A stretch of 7,296 bases of DNA. Origin: SAR202 cluster bacterium (GTDB lineage: Bacteria > Chloroflexota > Dehalococcoidia > UBA3495). This document shows, piece by piece, positions 6,145 through 7,296 of the stretch. Every line of letters starts with the position of its first letter. Positions within the stretch are counted from its first letter, which is position 1. The position numbers and the translations under genes are program-made. The notes under the pieces are model-generated. The model did not search any database. It was not told where the DNA came from and was given only the letters and a program-made list of their open reading frames with translations. Where the stretch lies: positions 1 to 7,296 of the forward strand of contig VFFT01000066.1 of the NCBI GenBank assembly GCA_009392775.1, read 5' to 3'.

Positions 6145-7218
6145 TTACGGCAGAATACCAATTTCCTGAAGGAGTCCCTGTGTCCCTTCCATATCTTCAA
6201 AATCTTCAGGCATCAAGCCCGGATTGCTGATTTCATTTAATGGTACCAATACATGCGGGGTTTTTACACCTTCCACTAACGGGTATTCAAAAGTCTGCCC
6301 AGTAAAATATTGCTGTCCCACTTTTCCTAGCATGAACTTCAAGAATTTTTCGGCATTCTCGTCGTTATCCGAGGTTTTCAGAATACCGGCTCCGGCGACC
6401 ATAATCGTCGAACCTGGCCCCCCATTTCTAGGATGATAATTACGTGCACCAAAATCTTCTCCCTCTTCCGCCAAGAATCGGAATAAGTAATAATGATTGA
6501 CTAGGCCTACCGATATCTCACCTGCAGCAGCAGCAGCTACTTGCGGCGTGTTTTTAGGGTAAACTATTGGTTCATTATCTTGTATCCCTTGAAGCCATCT
6601 TTTTGTGTCTTCTTCACCCCATACTGATCTCATCCCAGTCAGCATAGTTTGGAACGAACTGTTTGTAGGAGCCCATCCAATTTTTCCTCTCCATTTCGGA
6701 TCGGTAAAACCCCTTAAATCATCAGGCAAATCTTCTTCCGTAAGCTCATCTGTGTTGTAAACCACAGTCCTAGCTCTGCCCGATATACCGACCCACGATC
6801 CGTCACTGCCCTGTGCCCATGCGGGAACCTTGCCCAAAATGTCATTACTAATGGGCGTTAATAATTCGCTCACTGCACTCAAAGCTCCAGGATCCTGCGC
6901 AAAGAATATGTCCGCAGGTGAGTTTGCCCCTTCTTCAAGTAAAGTAGCAGCTATCTCAGCGGTTTTGCCGTATTTTACTTCCACCTCAATACCAGTAACA
7001 TCTGAAAATTGCTCGATAACCGGCCCAACAAGGCTTTCGCTTCTACCCGAATACACAGTTAATGCATCTGAATCCTTCGCATTCACCTGTGAAGCCGTTT
7101 CTGCACCCTGTCCACAAGCCATTAGCGAAAGGGTCAAAGTTAAAATTAAACCCCAAGAAAACCATTTATTAAGACCTATTTGACCCAGTCGATTCGTAAC
7201 ACTTTTAGTTCTGTCCAT
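6145..7218 (-). CDS. Fe(III) ABC transporter substrate-binding lipoprotein (FbpA/FutA-like)
   Basis: This 357-residue extracellular solute-binding protein captures ligand outside the membrane and hands it to the permease encoded downstream. It begins with a charged region, a hydrophobic stretch (residues 19-32) and the lipobox LMAC, so Cys35 should be lipidated after signal peptidase II cleavage. The mature part starts with a polar linker and then LTVYSGRSESLV, the usual first strand of the FbpA/FutA family. PADIFFAQDPGAL (101-113) and NTPQVAAAAAGE (223-234) also fit. N241-H-Y243-Y244 matches the paired tyrosines that bind Fe(III) in FbpA, so ferric iron is the likely cargo. Length and domain order are normal for the family. 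ATG 7218 is the only reasonable start, because the frame is closed by TAA 21 nt upstream and no GTG or TTG lies between. It is separated from the permease start by 90 nt with no terminator, so they form one operon. Confidence 0.92.
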   Translation of the reverse strand: MDRTKSVTNRLGQIGLNKWFSWGLILTLTLSLMACGQGAETASQVNAKDSDALTVYSGRSESLVGPVIEQFSDVTGIEVEVKYGKTAEIAATLLEEGANSPADIFFAQDPGALSAVSELLTPISNDILGKVPAWAQGSDGSWVGISGRARTVVYNTDELTEEDLPDDLRGFTDPKWRGKIGWAPTNSSFQTMLTGMRSVWGEEDTKRWLQGIQDNEPIVYPKNTPQVAAAAAGEISVGLVNHYYLFRFLAEEGEDFGARNYHPRNGGPGSTIMVAGAGILKTSDNDENAEKFLKFMLGKVGQQYFTGQTFEYPLVEGVKTPHVLVPLNEISNPGLMPEDFEDMEGTQGLLQEIGILP

Positions 7219-7220
7219 TT

Positions 7221-7238
7221 CTACCGTAACATCCTCAT
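7221..7238 (-). promoter_or_regulatory. Five-codon mini-ORF before the iron-binding lipoprotein gene
   Basis: On the minus strand ATG AGG ATG TTA CGG TAG (MRMLR) runs from 7238 to 7221 and ends 2 nt before the lipoprotein ATG. The best Shine-Dalgarno of the region, GGAGG (7252-7248), is 9 nt before this mini-ORF and 29 nt before the real gene. The real gene has only GAGGAT (7236-7231) at a long 12-nt spacing. Translation of the mini-ORF could re-initiate at the gene (coupling). The other 58 bp to the window edge show no convincing promoter. Confidence 0.3.
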
Positions 7239-7296
7239 CTTATATTTCCTCCACATGTACTACCCACGGGACATATTCACTACCACAGCAGAAACG

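Overview
The window is a gene-dense bacterial segment of moderate GC (somewhat under half, judged by eye). It holds seven complete protein genes and the 3' end of an eighth. Four genes read rightward (1-3563) and four read leftward (3642-7218). The two sets converge on a symmetric terminator hairpin near 3600. Most genes have Shine-Dalgarno sites of the GGAGG type, and one product is a lipobox lipoprotein, so this is a bacterium rather than an archaeon or eukaryote. The mix of genes and the use of TTG starts would fit an uncultured environmental lineage such as marine Chloroflexota, but this is only an impression; no rRNA or marker gene is present to place it.

Left part, + strand: the C-terminal end of an ABC ATPase (1-213) overlaps by 8 bp a complete ABC-3 family metal permease (206-1081). 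Together they form the end of a Zn/Mn-type high-affinity uptake operon, whose binding protein would lie upstream of the window. After a gap of about 100 bp comes a major facilitator superfamily transporter (1182-2552). Its C-terminus is a very His/Asp-rich tail encoded by six identical 15-bp repeats, and its N-terminus also carries a small His cluster. A strong Rho-independent terminator closes this block. A separately initiated 6-phosphogluconate/3-hydroxyisobutyrate dehydrogenase-like oxidoreductase with a DUF1932-type C-terminus follows (2676-3563).

Right part, - strand (read from right to left): a ferric-iron-type periplasmic or surface lipoprotein (7218-6145), a fused two-domain iron permease of the FbpB/AfuB/ThiP type (6054-4492), a small uncharacterised soluble protein (4479-4111), and, probably from its own promoter, a single-domain cupin (4004-3642). 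No ATPase for this second transporter is visible; the small unknown gene sits where one might be expected.

The common thread is metal handling: a Zn/Mn-type ABC importer, a His-tailed MFS transporter and a Fe(III)-type ABC importer lie within about 7 kb. The clearest unusual features are the repeat-encoded metal-binding tail of the MFS protein, the unknown 122-residue protein coupled to the iron permease, and a five-codon mini-ORF with a good ribosome binding site directly before the iron-binding lipoprotein gene. No CRISPR array, tRNA, rRNA, insertion sequence or attachment site was seen.
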